In this document: positions 10,266 to 22,331 of the stretch, in pieces
Position numbering within the stretch: the first letter of the stretch is position 1
How the letters are laid out: each line of letters begins with the position of its first letter
NCBI GenBank assembly: GCA_964035575.1
Contig: OZ037862.1
Coordinates: forward strand, 1-64,000
Source of the DNA: Rhynchopus sp. YZ270_cl-10
Taxonomy: Eukaryota > Euglenozoa > Diplonemea > Diplonemida > Diplonemidae
Direction: 5' to 3'
Length of the DNA stretch: 64,000 bases
Translations under genes and position numbers: made by a program
Notes under the pieces: model-generated
The model's input: the letters and a program-made list of their open reading frames with translations, nothing else
What the model was told of the DNA's origin: nothing
The model's database searches: none

Positions 10266-11529
10266 TTACTGCAAACTCAGCGGCGTTGTCAGGTCCAGGC
10301 TTTCCGATTTAGGCATAGGTGTCTCCGACACCTGCGGTCTGAATGTAGGGTGGAACTCTTGTACGAGTCTGTTGAACTCCTTCATACACGCGGACATGTC
10401 TACGAGTGTGTCTTCGAACGCAGAGTCGAACACTTCGTATTCCTCCTCCTCCTCCTCCTCCTCTTCCTCTTCCTCCTCCTCCTCCTCTTCTTCCTCCTCG
10501 GCACCCCCTGTTGATGTTATGTACGGGTGGTTTGCAAGCTCCTCTGCAGTCGGGCGGTCCTTGGGTGAAAACTGCATGCACTTCCCGATGAAGTCCATAG
10601 CGTGGTCCGACACACACGGCGGGAAGCATGAATCACCCTCGGGCCATTTGCGCAGGTCTTTTCGCTCCTCACGCTCCATCTTGAGGAGGTGCCGTCGTGT
10701 TGCTTCGGACGGTATTTGGGCGAGATCCTCTTCGCTGGGGTTGCCGATGATTTGGTTGAAGAGGCGGAGCATCGCTAGGTAGTCACGCCCTGGGTACAGC
10801 GGGTTGTGCTTGATGGAAAGCATCTCCGCCACAATGCACCCCACCGACCAGATGTCCACCGCATAGCTGTACTGGCTGCTTGAACAGATCAGCTCCGGCG
10901 GCCGGTAGTACCGTGTCACGACGTACATCGTCTTCTCGAAGCCCTCCCCATCCCGCGACAACCCTAGGTCCGCAATCTTCAAGGAGCCCTCCCTAAGGAT
11001 CAAAACGTTTTCGGGTTTCAGGTCGCGGTGGATCACCTGCGCTTGGTGCATGGCTTTTACCTGCAATGGAGTGGTGGTGGTTGTTGTTGTGGAGTGTATG
11101 TGGATTGTGTGGACATACCCCAGATATGAGTTGGTCTGTGAACCACTGAACATGATCAAGAGTGAAGTCTTCTGGTGTGCACTGCTCCAGCAGTGTCTTC
11201 AGGTCAATGTCCATCCGCTCTGTGGACAGACACACATATGCGATTTCGTTTGGATCCCACGGTGGGATGATGTCCAGGAGCGACAGGATGTTGGGGTGGG
11301 ATTGGAAGTGTTTGAGAAGGCGGATCTCTCGTATCAGTTTTCGTGCGCGGTCGACGCCGGAAAAGGGGTCAAAAATGGTTTTTATTGCAACGTCAGTGTT
11401 CGTCTCTTTGTCCAAGGCGCGGCCAACGACAGCATACGCACCCCGACCCAATTCTTCATGCACCTGGTATCGCGAGTGCATTTTGACTTTTATCTTTCCT
11501 TGATACTCAACGATCGAGCTGTCGCCCAT
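10266..11529 (-). CDS. MAPK-family protein kinase, 401 aa
   Basis: Exons 11119-11529 and 10266-11060 with a 58-bp phase-0 intron (GTATGT to TTGCAG). Glycine loop GRGAYAVV (28-35), catalytic Lys50 (VAIK), HRDLKPEN (148-155), activation loop TMY (181-183) followed by VVTRYYRPPEL, and DIWSVGCIVAEML. The TxY with VVTRYYRPPE places it in the CMGC group, MAPK branch, with a MAPK-type insert (CMQFSPKDRPTAEELANHPY at the end of the lobe). The metal-binding motif reads DLG (168-170) instead of DFG; Asp is kept, so activity is expected. An all-Glu run of about 20 residues encoded by a GAG/GAA microsatellite (10440-10500 on plus) follows the kinase domain, then an acidic tail. Likely a signalling kinase activated by dual phosphorylation. 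Confidence 0.9.
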
Positions 11530-12274
11530 TGTTATTATTTTTGCTTTCTATGTCATCAAGGGGGGGTGTTGCGAAACAAAAGAAAAAAGGGGGGTTGTTT
11601 TGGGTTGTTTTGTCCCAAACAAGCAAATAACGAAAGAAAAAGAAAAAGAAAAAAAAAATGTGTCGCTGTTTGTTCTTGTGCAGTAGTTTAGGGGGCAAAA
11701 ACCAGACTATCATCCGTCCATTGATCAACATAAAAATGAACAGTGTTTTTTCGTCGAACGCAGCCAAATAGGTGTTTGGCGCAAGGTGAAAGGCAATTCA
11801 AGAGGAAAATACTGTTGTACAAAATCTGGTTTCTTATCACACTTCATGTGAGGGGGGGAACACATAAAAAACAAATAAAGGCGGACCAAATCGTTTTGTA
11901 ATCTGTGAACTGAAAACACATGGGTGTAGTGGGTTCTCTTCAATACTAAAAAAACCCAAGGTCTTGAGGATGTGAATTCACTTTGGCTGTACCGATCTGA
12001 AAAGACCGTGGACGCCAACGGAAAAAGGGCAAAAGCATAAGGTGTTCTACAGCAATGTGTGCAAATCAAAAATATGAAATAAAGGACCTGCTGGGTTTGC
12101 GAGGGCGATAGGGCGATAGCCCAGAGGGAAAAGGCGAAGGGAATACTGCAAAGCTTCTGAACAACTCACGCACATCGGAAAAACGAGATATTGTTTGTTT
12201 GCTTCGTGGTATCAGGCACGAAAGGCTTTGAACCATCTTCTACATTTGTTTACTGCAACATTTTCTTTTGCTGA
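11530..12274. other. Intergenic spacer
   Basis: AT-rich DNA between the kinase start and the EF-hand gene end. It holds homopolymer-rich stretches near 11560-11670 and no gene I can support. It should contain the kinase promoter and the EF-hand terminator, but no motif is clear. Confidence 0.5.
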
Positions 12275-13443
12275 TCAACTGTTCTTCGGTGCGTCTTGGC
12301 ACGGCGCCATCATAAGAGAAAACTGTAAGAAAAAATGGAACCAAACCAATATTCTCAAAGGGATTTCATAAACGTTTTATGATAGAAATGGAGAAGTTGA
12401 TCAAAAACGTGAAAGGACATCAAAAGACATCTCTAAAGGCATACCTGCTCTATTGTGATGCGCTTTCCGTCGCCAAACTCCTTGAGCGTGTTGTCGATCC
12501 AGCGGTTTGAAATGGACTGCGAGAGGTGTGCACGAAGGTCGGCAAAGCAGAGGTGGTCAGCGTCGCTGTCTTCGGGTTTGAAGGAGGCGAAGATGTCGCA
12601 GATGTCTTGCGCCTGCTCACGGGTGAACATATCTTTCCACTCTGGCTCTTCTGCGTCGGAGAGGTCGACGCTGATGGGCATGCCCCACTTAGACGTTGCG
12701 TAGAGCAGTGCCCTATTCGAGCACTGCGGGTACATGCACTTCAGCATCTCAACAAAGTCAACCGACCCACTCCCGTCAGCGTCCATCTTCAGGAACGTCT
12801 CCTCCGTGATCGTGTGGCTGCTCAGCTCGCCCAGCTCCTGCATCTCCTCCCAGTCGAGCGTGCCGCTCGCGTCCTTGTCGATCGCCTCAAAGCATGACTT
12901 CAGCCGCATATAATCATCCTTCCCAAACGGCAGCTTCACACTCCGCTTCTTCGCCGCCTTCTCGTCCCTCTCGTTGTCTGCGCTCTGCAGCACCACACCT
13001 ACGACTGCCTTCTTTGAAAAATCCGCTGAAAAGGCGGACAAAACCTTTGCACGCGATGCCCTGGGGCTTTGGTGGCGTGGGCTCGCACGGGGCGATTTGT
13101 ACGACGCCTTCGACGCGACTGAGACCTTCCTGCTGTCAATGGGCGGCAGTTTTGTGGCGCGTATATGTGTCCGTGTAAGGTCCCGTGGCTTGAACTTTGC
13201 CGAACGGGTAACAGGCACGCATTTGGACGGACGCGGGAAGAGGCCTTTGCGATAATTTGGCGGCAAGTAATCCCATTTGAGGTTGAGCCGCTGGAGGCTT
13301 TTCTGTTGGATACAACAGGAGCTCTCGACTGAGTCGCAGTATGCCTGCAGTACTGCAAGCTCGTCGGGCACGACACATGGCGCTGGGGTCGGAAGGGTCA
13401 ACGCTGGAAGCGAAATCAGGGGAATAGACGGCAGTCGCGTCAT
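12275..13443 (-). CDS. EF-hand calcium-binding protein, 348 aa
   Basis: Exon 1 is 12445-13443 (MTRLPSIPL start) and exon 2 is 12275-12322, joined over a 122-bp phase-0 intron (GTATGC to TTACAG); the last residues are FSLMMAPCQDAPKNS. The N-terminal half is basic and Ser/Pro-rich (SPRASPRHQSPRASRAK), likely disordered. Two canonical EF loops follow, DKDASGTLDWEE and DADGSGSVDFVE, each with all ligand positions filled, 37 residues apart as in calmodulin-type pairs. The C-terminal part (FTREQAQDICDIFASF to RITIEQ) may hold a further degenerate helix pair. Probably a calcium sensor with a protein-binding N-terminus; the partner is unknown. Confidence 0.8.
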
Positions 13444-15370
13444 GTCTATACCGTCTATGCGGTGGTCGTGTGTCCCCCAAATGGCTCTTCTTTCATTTTG
13501 CAGATATGAGGGATAGTGTTTTCTGTGATGGGAACAATAAAGAGCTAGAGGGCATCGAGGAGAGGGAGACAGATGTAAAAGGGTGAGGTGGCAGGAGAGC
13601 TTATTCGTGTGAGCATTGCAAAGGCAAATCTCATGAACAAAAAAAATAAACGAGGGGGCCAACAGAAGAGGGAGGAGGGGGAGAAAGCAATACAGTGTTC
13701 CGACACACGTAGGTACTGTTTGTATTTTTTTGGCTTTTCCCAGTACGGCCAATTTGACATGGCGGTGCAAGGGTTTGCTTCAAAAACAAATCGGGGGGTG
13801 GTGGCAAGTAGTGAAAAGACAAAACTACTGTGCAAAGAAAGAAAACATGCCTGTGTGTGGGAAACCGTTTGCTAACGCCCGGCTTTCTCATCATGTTGAG
13901 CGAGGGAAGAAGGGAAAGACGGTAAATGAATGGAGGCGGAAAGTGTAAATAAAGGCATGGTGCAACTAAATGTCTCGAGAAAAAAAACACTACACCAACA
14001 ACAAATTGTTTGAAGAGAAAAAGAAGGGGGCCTTATGTTCGTGAGAACATAAATGCATCCCGTAAAACACATCACACCTTCAGACGTGATTCCTTTTTCT
14101 CTAAATCTTTGGAGCTGATTAGCGTAGACTAATGGCAAACCAAGATTTGAAAAACCTTACTTTTTTTGTGAATCGTTTTGACAAAAAAAAAAAAAAAACG
14201 CACACGTGTGCTACTGTTGGCGACACGTGAGGCGATGCATGCTTCCTCTTCGGCATCAGAGTAGTACGGTGTGTTCCAACTATCTCCTCCACGTAAGAGC
14301 GAAACGTCGATCACAGTGCTAGACCCTTTGAGAGGACAATGGTTGGACCATACTAGGAACTGGGGAAGGGGAGGGAGGGGGAACGGGGTTGGGAAAAGGA
14401 AGAACACTTCTCTCTAGGAAAATGGAAAGTCTTTTTTTCCTGGGAAGGCAGAAAAATTGAAAACAGAGTAGGGGGGGAAATTGGGACACACACAGAACAA
14501 CAAAAGCATTTTTTGTAAGTGTGATGCACAGACGTGCCTGAAAAAATTGAAAGTTGAAAATTACTGTTGCAGAACCTAAAAGCTTCGAGGCGGTTTCCAG
14601 AACAGTGTACGGTACAATTGCACAGTTGCCCTGTCATGCCGCTGTGGAGAGGCACGAGAGGGTTGTTTTGTGTCTAGTTTGTATCATAGTAATTCATGTG
14701 CTCACTTAGCAAACACTCAAAATCAAAAAGGATTTTTGTTTGAGAGGTAAACGGGTCTCACGTGCACAACGACACAAAAGGAAAACTTGTGCATTGAGCA
14801 CTCATGGAATTTATATAAAAAATATGAAGAAAAGGCGGTATTTTGTATGTGGCATGTGCTGCGGCACTTTTTCATACTGAAAAGAATCGTTGCACATAAA
14901 GAGCATCTGTCTCGACTTCGCACGCACAGCGCTTGTTCTTTGTTTGGTGCCAATCGAACACTTGGCTCTGTTACTCACACAAAGGTCACCGAAGGCTGGC
15001 TGTTTGGACATGTAGGTGTCCTCTTTAATACTTTGTTACTTCTTGTTTCGCGATTACAAGCTCGAATTGCATTCCAATTAATGGTTCTCCATACGAATTG
15101 TTGGGCGGGATGGGATGGGAGGGATGGGGAGAAGAACGTCGTGAGCAAAATAAAAATTCTCCTAAACACGAAATTAGCTGGAAAGCCATTTCAGTGAGGA
15201 AGATACCAACCAAAGCAAAGAAAGTGGGATTTTATTTTTATTTTTTATAGCGCGTCTGCAAAGTTTGATACAGAGCAACAATAGGTGAAACGGGCAGCGG
15301 CAGCAACCCTCGTTTCCTCTTTTTTTTCCCCCTATTTATTTTTTTGTTCGAAATTTTGGACGAGGATGAT

Positions 15371-15462
15371 ACGACGGTCTAAACCCAGCTCACGTTCCCT
15401 GTTAGTGGGTAAACTATCCAACCCTTAGACAATTCTGCTTGTCTAGGCTAAGAGAGGAGACC
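15371..15462 (-). rRNA. Isolated fragment of large-subunit (28S) rRNA
   Basis: Read on minus, the segment contains GGGAACGTGAGCTGGG followed by TTTAGACCGTCGT, with ACCCACTAAC and GGGTTGGATAG just before. These are the near-universal eukaryotic 28S words from the 3-prime part of the molecule. Similarity stops exactly after GACCGTCGT, where the gene should continue GAGACAGG. A stem that reads roughly GTGAAGCAGAATTCAC in other eukaryotes here reads AGACAAGCAGAATTGTCT, still fully paired, so it derives from a divergent but functional rRNA. No neighbouring rRNA sequence was found. It could be an rDNA-derived insertion or a stand-alone rRNA piece as in organisms with fragmented LSU rRNA. Confidence 0.75.
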
Positions 15463-15851
15463 AATACAGTGTATTCATTTGAAGGGCGGTACCATTTTCA
15501 TTGAGTGCAGCTACACGACGCAAGCAGTCTGCACTGTGTTATTAATAACCATCGTCGGTCTTCCTTTGTTGGCAAACAACCTCAAAAAAACCCACATTTT
15601 GGAACCTTTTATTTAGATTTTGCGGTTCCAAGCGTCCATTTTTCTAACCAATGACATTAGAAGCAAAGTTAAGTCATCACCCCTTTCAAGGCAACACAAA
15701 AGCAAAAAGGCAATAACATCGGGCTGCAGCATAGGGGGGGAAACAGTGCACCACGAAAACAGGGGAAACGGCAACGAATGGAGAATAAAACAAAAGAACG
15801 CTTGAAAGATGAATAGTACCTGCACTGTGCACATCCGACAAAAGGCTTGCT

Positions 15852-15888
<37 letters not shown>

Positions 15889-18554
15889 TTACTTCACCGT
15901 CTCTCGTGGAAAGAGGATCGGGCCAAATAGCGCAGTACTGTGGACTTGTCTCACAGTAACTGCAAAGAAGAAGAGGAAAAAAAAAAAAGGGTAACCCGGG
16001 TTGGACGTCCTCACTTCCCTGCTGAATCAGCATTTTGCTTTCGACATAATGACGGTGTGCACAGTCAGTACCGCTGTGCCCCACACGGGTGGTTTCATAA
16101 AACCCCTATGGGGAAGCGACACATTCAGGAATAAAATACAGCTGAGGAACCCAACTGATCATCACAAGGGTGGAGGGAAGGGTGGGTGGGAATACATAAA
16201 ATGAACAACAAAAAATCCACCCCAGAACCAAGGGTGTGTGCTGAGTGTGCTGGGGGAGCGGGTATTACCCTTTTCCACCCAGGACATATTTTAGTGTTTT
16301 TTTTTTTGAAATATTGGTTGTAATAGCTGAAGCCCTGGGAGATGATGCTCCCGACTACATTGGAAAAAAAAAATCTTCGTCACGTTTGAAAGCAGCTTTT
16401 TTTTTACAGACGGTCGGGTATAGATTTGTTTTGCTTTCTTTACTCTCTGGACAGTAACACTGCTCCAGGCATATATTTCCTCCCCGCAGGATTTTTTTAA
16501 TTTTTGCGAGTGTATCATTTTTAAAATGAAAAATAACAAAATAACAGGTTTCCACGTACGAATAAGGATGTGTACAACGAAACATTTTTTACGACCCACG
16601 AATAAGGGACAAAATGGAGGGAGGGGGTTGTGCAAACTGAGTAATGTAGCACATCACAAAAAAGGCAGGGACAGGCAGGAGAGGGGAGAGAAAAAAGCAT
16701 AACAGCGAAAATGCATTTGGGAGGAGATGAGTCAGGGGGACATGAGTGGTTTACTTTTAAACTAGGAAGCATTTTTTTTTGTGTTGGTTTTTATTTTTTT
16801 AGTTTTAGCTTTTTTGTGGTATCGACAAATCACCTATCCAAAGACAGGAGAAATTGTGTACACAATTTTGTTTCTAACAATATTGGTTTTTTTGTGTAGC
16901 AGCACCGACAACATGCTACGCTCAGCATTTTTATGTTTTTTTTTTTTTTTTTTGAAAATCTTTGAAACCAAATCTCCACTTTTTGGATTTTTTTATGTTG
17001 TTGATGGCCATTAACACTCCGTTTCTAGAACAAGAAACTATCCTCAAACGTTAGTGTGGCTGACGTACAACTGTGGGGGGAGGTGGTGACTGTGGAAGGG
17101 GGAAAATCTCTCTGGATTTGGCACATTTGTTTGTTTTTTGCTTTTTTTTTTGCATAGGTAATATTTGAAGGTTTTTTGCCAAAGAGTAGCGACAATGAAA
17201 ATGTGAAAAATTCGAGGGTGAGCGGAGGGTGGGAGAATATGGGGGAATGTGAGGGGGCCACCGGTTCAAGGAACACAGGACGACGGAATAAAAAAAAAGC
17301 GGTCTTTTCTTGCAATAATAACAATCGAGGAAAAAATTGTAGTTGTAAAAGTGCAAACGCCTCTGTGGACGCAGGCATCAAAAAAGAAAAGGTTTTTAAG
17401 ATGAACCTAAGCATTTCGTGTTTAGGCACCTCGTCGAAAAAAAAATGGTGCAGAGAGAAAGAACATTTTTCTCTGGTCTGAGACCAGAGCAAAAGAAGCC
17501 TTTCATTTTTGCAAAATTCAATAAAAACGGAAACAAAGAAGCATGGCAAAAAAAAAGGGCAGAGTGCGACATTTATTTTGTGATTTTTTTTTTCTGTGTC
17601 AAGAAGAGTAAGGTCAAACCGACACAAAAAACAATGAAGCTGAAAGATGAGCATGCCTCACGTACACCGCATCCACCTTAACAAAAGCACTGCTCTAAAA
17701 AAGTGGCAAACAAAAACTAGCAACAAAATTCAATAAAACGGCATTTGTTTCTCAGTTGTTCTTTATTTTTTGATCTTTCGCTTTGATGTCTAACCTTGCC
17801 TCACCCAAGCTTTGCGCAGAGCGGTTCAAGGAAAGTTACCAACAAAGCTACAGGAACAGACTGAAAGAACGTTATTTAGCGAGACCTCAATAGATACACA
17901 ACAAAAAGACCTGAAAAAAAAAGACGATTGCACCCCTGCGGGCGTAATCTTTGAGAATAAAACTTTTGAAAATTAAAAATTACACACCAAAAAAATCACA
18001 TTCAATTGCTCCGTGTGCACAGAAAACCTACGAATTCAGCCCAGAAAGCATGTATTTGTAAGCATTCGGTAGAGCGATTATGGAGAAGAAAAAGAGAGGG
18101 AAAAAAAAAACGGAAACCTCACAACTTTTTTAGGTGGGATGTAAGACGTAAAACATCTTTTGTCTTGCACAACATATTTTGAGTTTTCGAGACGAGCCAG
18201 AAGCGCACAAAGATAAAAACAAAGAACCCATTCGCTCACATCCGTCGCGCAGACACCTTCACAGGTTCCGCAAAAAAGTTGTCTGACGTCGCAAAACACC
18301 AGGCAACTTATTAGGAAGAGAGGGGCATGAGTTGTTGCTTTTCTATGCTTTGCGACTAAAGACTTTGCGCATTGACGCGATTGTCTCTTAACCTCTATTG
18401 GCATATGTGTGGTAAGACCTTTTCACCCAACTGAATACTGAAAAGAGAACAAAAAAAAAACACTAAAACAAACCCCAACAGCCGTACAGATATCAACAGA
18501 CTGTTGGGTAAAAGGGAGGGAGAAATCCATTTAGATGCGGGAAGGAACACCTGG

Positions 18555-18650
18555 TTGTCAGGCGCCCAGGTGGGTGCGCAGCAAATTGGACGAGCAAAAA
18601 GCGAGTGTGCAGATGCACGCCCAATTTAATCACCCACCTGGACCTGACAA
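18555..18650. repeat. Strong imperfect hairpin
   Basis: TTGTCAGGCGCCCAGGTGGGTG at 18555-18576 pairs with CACCCACCTGGACCTGACAA at 18631-18650, and AAATTGG / CCAATTT continues the stem inward around a loop holding GTGCAGATGCAC. The compound stem suggests a small structured RNA or a foldback-element relic. A short minus ORF overlaps but looks non-coding. Confidence 0.55.
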
Positions 18651-20049
18651 CTAGCTTCTTGGGAGGCCGCGTGTTGGAGCATGATGACTGGTTCACCTCC
18701 CCTGACCTACACACCACGATATGACGCACGGCACTCCTTTTTGTGTGGCTTCAATATTTCAAATAGCTTTGTGCGGGGAAAAACTTTGTTTTTGAAGGTC
18801 ACAACTGAGACAACACAAATTCATATACTTACCACAGCAAAACAGTAAGCAATAATTTAGACAAAAAAAATCGAGTCAGTGCAAAAAGGCACAAAAAATG
18901 CAACCAAGTTTTTCCAAAGAAAATACAGCCTAAAGCCTCTCCACTCTACTGTAGTCCTTTGTGAAAAATTGGTGAATAGTCAGATCCTATGGGTGCTGTT
19001 AGAAGGACCACCTTTGTGTACTGATGTCAGGAGAGGACGTGGTTGCAGGTGTGCAGTCCAATAATGGGTTGGGAGTGGGAGGGACAAATGGCGGGGAATG
19101 GGTGGAGTCAATAGGATAACAAACGCTGAAACATTCTTTTTAAGAACCAAAAGAAAAAGGGAAATAATTGGAATAATTGAGCAGGGAGGAGGCGGGGGGG
19201 TAAGGGGTTCTGTGGAGAAATATGGGGACAAAAAAAAATAGCTTGTACAGTTCCAGCAATAATATTGTATATTTTTTTTTGTTCCTTCTTACAGTATCGA
19301 CAAAAACTATGGTCAAAGACAGTGGTGGGTTTTTTGGTAAATGTCACCACCGTAAGGCTAGGATGCTTACAGACGGCACACTGCACCACAGTAGTGTGAC
19401 AAAGAGAGATAAGACAATTAAGAAAAAAACAAAACAAAAAAATTCTGGCCACCTTCCCGCCCCTGTTTTTGCATACTGTACGGGGACTACTGAGCATTTG
19501 TTGAAGCTACGTTGACTACCTTGTTAGAGGTATTCTGTACTTCTTTTTGTTCTTTTTGAAACTTTTAAATCAAGGCGACATTGGGCCGTCGTCCGCCTTT
19601 CTTGACGACGAAAAGAAAAAGTGAAGTTGATAGTGCAAACGCCGGGGACGCAGGCACAAAAAAAGGTGGGTATAAATAGTATTGTGGAAAGGGGAGAGAA
19701 TGCTGTGCAAAATGAACAGCGAAAAAGAGAACAACAAAAGCCAATGGGGAATAAAGAATATAAAACAAAGGGGGGTGCACCTTTCATGATTTGCTGTGAA
19801 CGAGATCCGTTTTGAGCCTCTACCATTATCGACAGGTTGGTGGACCTGGCTAAATAGACACTAAAACGGCCTTTCGTCAATGAATAACTGTCCCACTTTT
19901 TTTTTTTGGGGACAAACTATTCCAGCTCTTCCAAGGCAGTCAACAGAAATAAGAAAAAGTTTGTAAGATGATCCTATGCCTTTCATGCTTACCTTGAAAA
20001 AAAGGCATCAAAAACAATAAAAGCAAAACAAGCATTTTGTATAATTTTT

Positions 20050-22076
20050 TCATGCACCAATGATGTTGCCTGCACAAGTCTTCCCGGGAGTCAAATCGCC
20101 AGCGTTCTGAGGGTACTCCGCGCGTGGCACCTTGATCATACGTGGCTTCTTCGCGCCTCCTGGGGCAACGTACTTGGACGGGTTGCTCACGATGTTGACA
20201 GGGTCTTTGCTTGCAGGGAGCAGGATGGGGGTGTCTGGCGGTGAGGCAACAGAGTCAGAGATCATTGGCGAGAGGCCCTGTGGTTAGGGGAAGAGGGTGA
20301 AAGGAAGAGCATGCTTGCAAGATTGAGCATACCTGTGAGGACACCGCGGACTGTGCGCTGTCGTTCTGCGCAGAGGCGTGTGAGTCGTCGATCGAGCGCA
20401 GGGTGGCTGCCTTAACACCCTTAGGCGAGTCGAGTGCACCACCCATCTTGAGGGCGGCGAGGAGTGCCTTGGGGGAGGCAAGGGAGCCACGTCTCTTCTG
20501 TGGTGTGGTGGTGTGGTGATGTGGTGATGCTCGGTGACATACCACTTCGTCCTCCGTCAGCTCCTCCAGCAGCGGCGGCGGGGAGTGTGAAATGGAGTTC
20601 GAGTTCTCCACGAGCTGCATGACATCGATGCAGGGGTCCATGTGGTCGCAGAGGCTGTCCTCGTCGATGTCCTTGTGCATGTCCATCCCGAACATCATGC
20701 CTGCCTGCTGGATGTTCACCTGGTTCGGGTTCACACTCACCTGCTGGTGGTGCATGTGGTTCTGCTGTGGCGCGTACATAGCTGTGTGCGGTGGCGGCAT
20801 GCCCATGTGTGTCTGGCGCATCATCGGGTGCTGCTGCTGCTGCTGCTGTTGCTGCTGCAGCCCCATGCCCATTCCCATGCCCATAGGACGCTGCAGGTCA
20901 AGCTCAATGCGCCTGATGGCAGCCTCGGCAGCGTCGAGGTGGCCTGCGTCGACGTAGGCGTAGATCGTGACTGTCTGGATGCCGTTTGGCTCGCCCTTGG
21001 GCAGAGGTTCGACAAAGAGAGACCCCTGCATGGTGTGGTTGGAGAGAGAAGTTAATACAAAGTTCGGAATACCTGTTCCCGCGGGAGAATGCTGCGCCTT
21101 GCCTTGATGACCGCGCTCGCTGCAGCAGGGCTGACATGGATGACACGTTTGGAGACACCGCTCTGGCTTTGCATCGACATCAGGTACTCAATGGCGGACT
21201 CGACAACGTGCTGTTGTTAGTCGTGGTTTGAGTTTTTTTTTGCTATTTTGCTAAATTTGGCGCAGTGCAACTTTGAAGTTACAAGGTTAGAACGGTTTGC
21301 CCCTAACATACCTCTGGCCCGTAAATGTCGACACACTCGTCGGCAGGACGCGAGATGACAAAGGCGCCTGTGGACTCGGTGAGGTTCTTGACGCTGTTGA
21401 TGACTTCGAAGCAGCGCCGCCTGGATGACTTGACGGTGCGCTTGTTCCCCAGGAAGAGCTGGTCGAGCACGGCGTGCACGACGACGGGGTCGAACTGGCC
21501 GACCACCTTCGCCTCGATGTTCATCTCAGCAAGACCTTTGTAGCGCGAGTCACCTCTGCTCAGACGCTTGCGCGACAGCTCCACCAGGCCCGGAGGGACG
21601 TTGATCACAAGCTCCGTCTCGGGCCCAATCAGCGACTCCACGTACAGCTTGTGCTTGTGGAGCAGACGTGGCGGGAGTGCATGTCTGAAGTTCTTCTCCT
21701 CCAGCGTCTCATGCGGGTTGGTCGCAGTGGGGACGTACTTGTCAAGCTTCATCACCATTGTCATGCGCTTGTCCTCCCCCAGGGGCACCATCATTGGGTG
21801 CTGCACTGGTGTCAGACTCAGCGACGTGCCCGGGCTCGTTGCTTCCCAGTAGCTCATGGAGCTCATGGTCTGCGGCGTCATCGGGCTCGTCGGGGACGAC
21901 AGAATCGGCCCCATCAAATGCTGTGGCGCCATCTGGTAGCCCTGGCTGGGGCTCACAGGGGGAGAACCCATGGGAAGCACTGTGGGAAGATGGGGTTGAG
22001 ACACAGGGAGTGGAGGCATACCCTGGAACGGAGTGAACGCAGCTGGGTTCAGCACAGGGGTCATCCCGAGGACCAT
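20050..22076 (-). CDS. KH-like RNA-binding protein with polyQ, about 600 aa
   Basis: Four phase-0 exons: 21312-22076, 21073-21210, 20333-21025, 20050-20277. A further 45-bp possible intron (GTATGT to CACCACAG, about 20496-20540) is a multiple of three and stop-free, so both spliced (592 aa) and retained (607 aa) forms are readable. The N-terminus (MVLGMTPVLNPAAF) is Pro/Met/Gln-rich. The core has alternating units such as CFEVINSVKNLTESTGAFVI to VDIYGPEHVVESAIEYL and SKRVIHVSPAAASAVIKAR to TVTIYAYVDAGHLDAAEAAI, which fit KH-type beta-alpha-alpha-beta folds without a GxxG loop. A CAG run encodes nine Gln, followed by His/Met-rich, then basic Ser-rich sequence. Probably a cytoplasmic mRNA-binding regulator. 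A CCCATTGCAG acceptor at about 22120 suggests an upstream, perhaps untranslated, exon. Confidence 0.65.
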
Positions 22077-22331
22077 TGTTGCGGTGGGGATGTTGGGGGT
22101 GGGGTGTTGGTATAAACACTGCAATGGGAGGGTGGTTTGGTGAAGGTGCATAAGGGGGAAGAGCATCACTTCGCGTACGATAGCATAGTGTAAAACATAG
22201 GCTGCATCTCGTATTCTTTTCTGGGTTCATTCAAAAAAAGATGGGTAGCGGAAAACGTCTCCACAGACGTCACACGCCCCCTCGGGGAATAAGTGCCCCG
22301 CCCCAACCCCCGTAGATATAGTTTGCTAATG

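Larger units (their letters stand above)
13444..20049. other. AT-rich gene-poor spacer
   Basis: 6.6 kb with long A/T runs (for example 32 A at about 15855-15886, T runs at 16936-16954) and only Phe- or Lys-rich chance ORFs. Supported contents are the rRNA fragment at 15371-15462 and the hairpin at 18555-18650. A perfect 19-bp palindrome CTCTGGTCTGAGACCAGAG lies near 17472, and TTATGTTC-GTGA-GAACATAA (GNRA-type loop) near 14033. One protein-like stretch after a CCCCAG acceptor (about 14190-14370, minus, containing STVIDVSLLRGGDSWNTPYY) could be a lone exon of an unrecognised gene. Confidence 0.5.

Noticed and set aside
17025-17654. 209-codon minus ORF
   Set aside because: Phe/Leu/Ser-rich translation of A-rich DNA, no motif, overlapping equally long ORFs on the other strand.
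17809-17850. AGCTTTGCGCAG resembling the start of U4 snRNA
   Set aside because: Only 12 bases match; the rest of U4, including the stem pairing with U6 and an Sm site, is absent.
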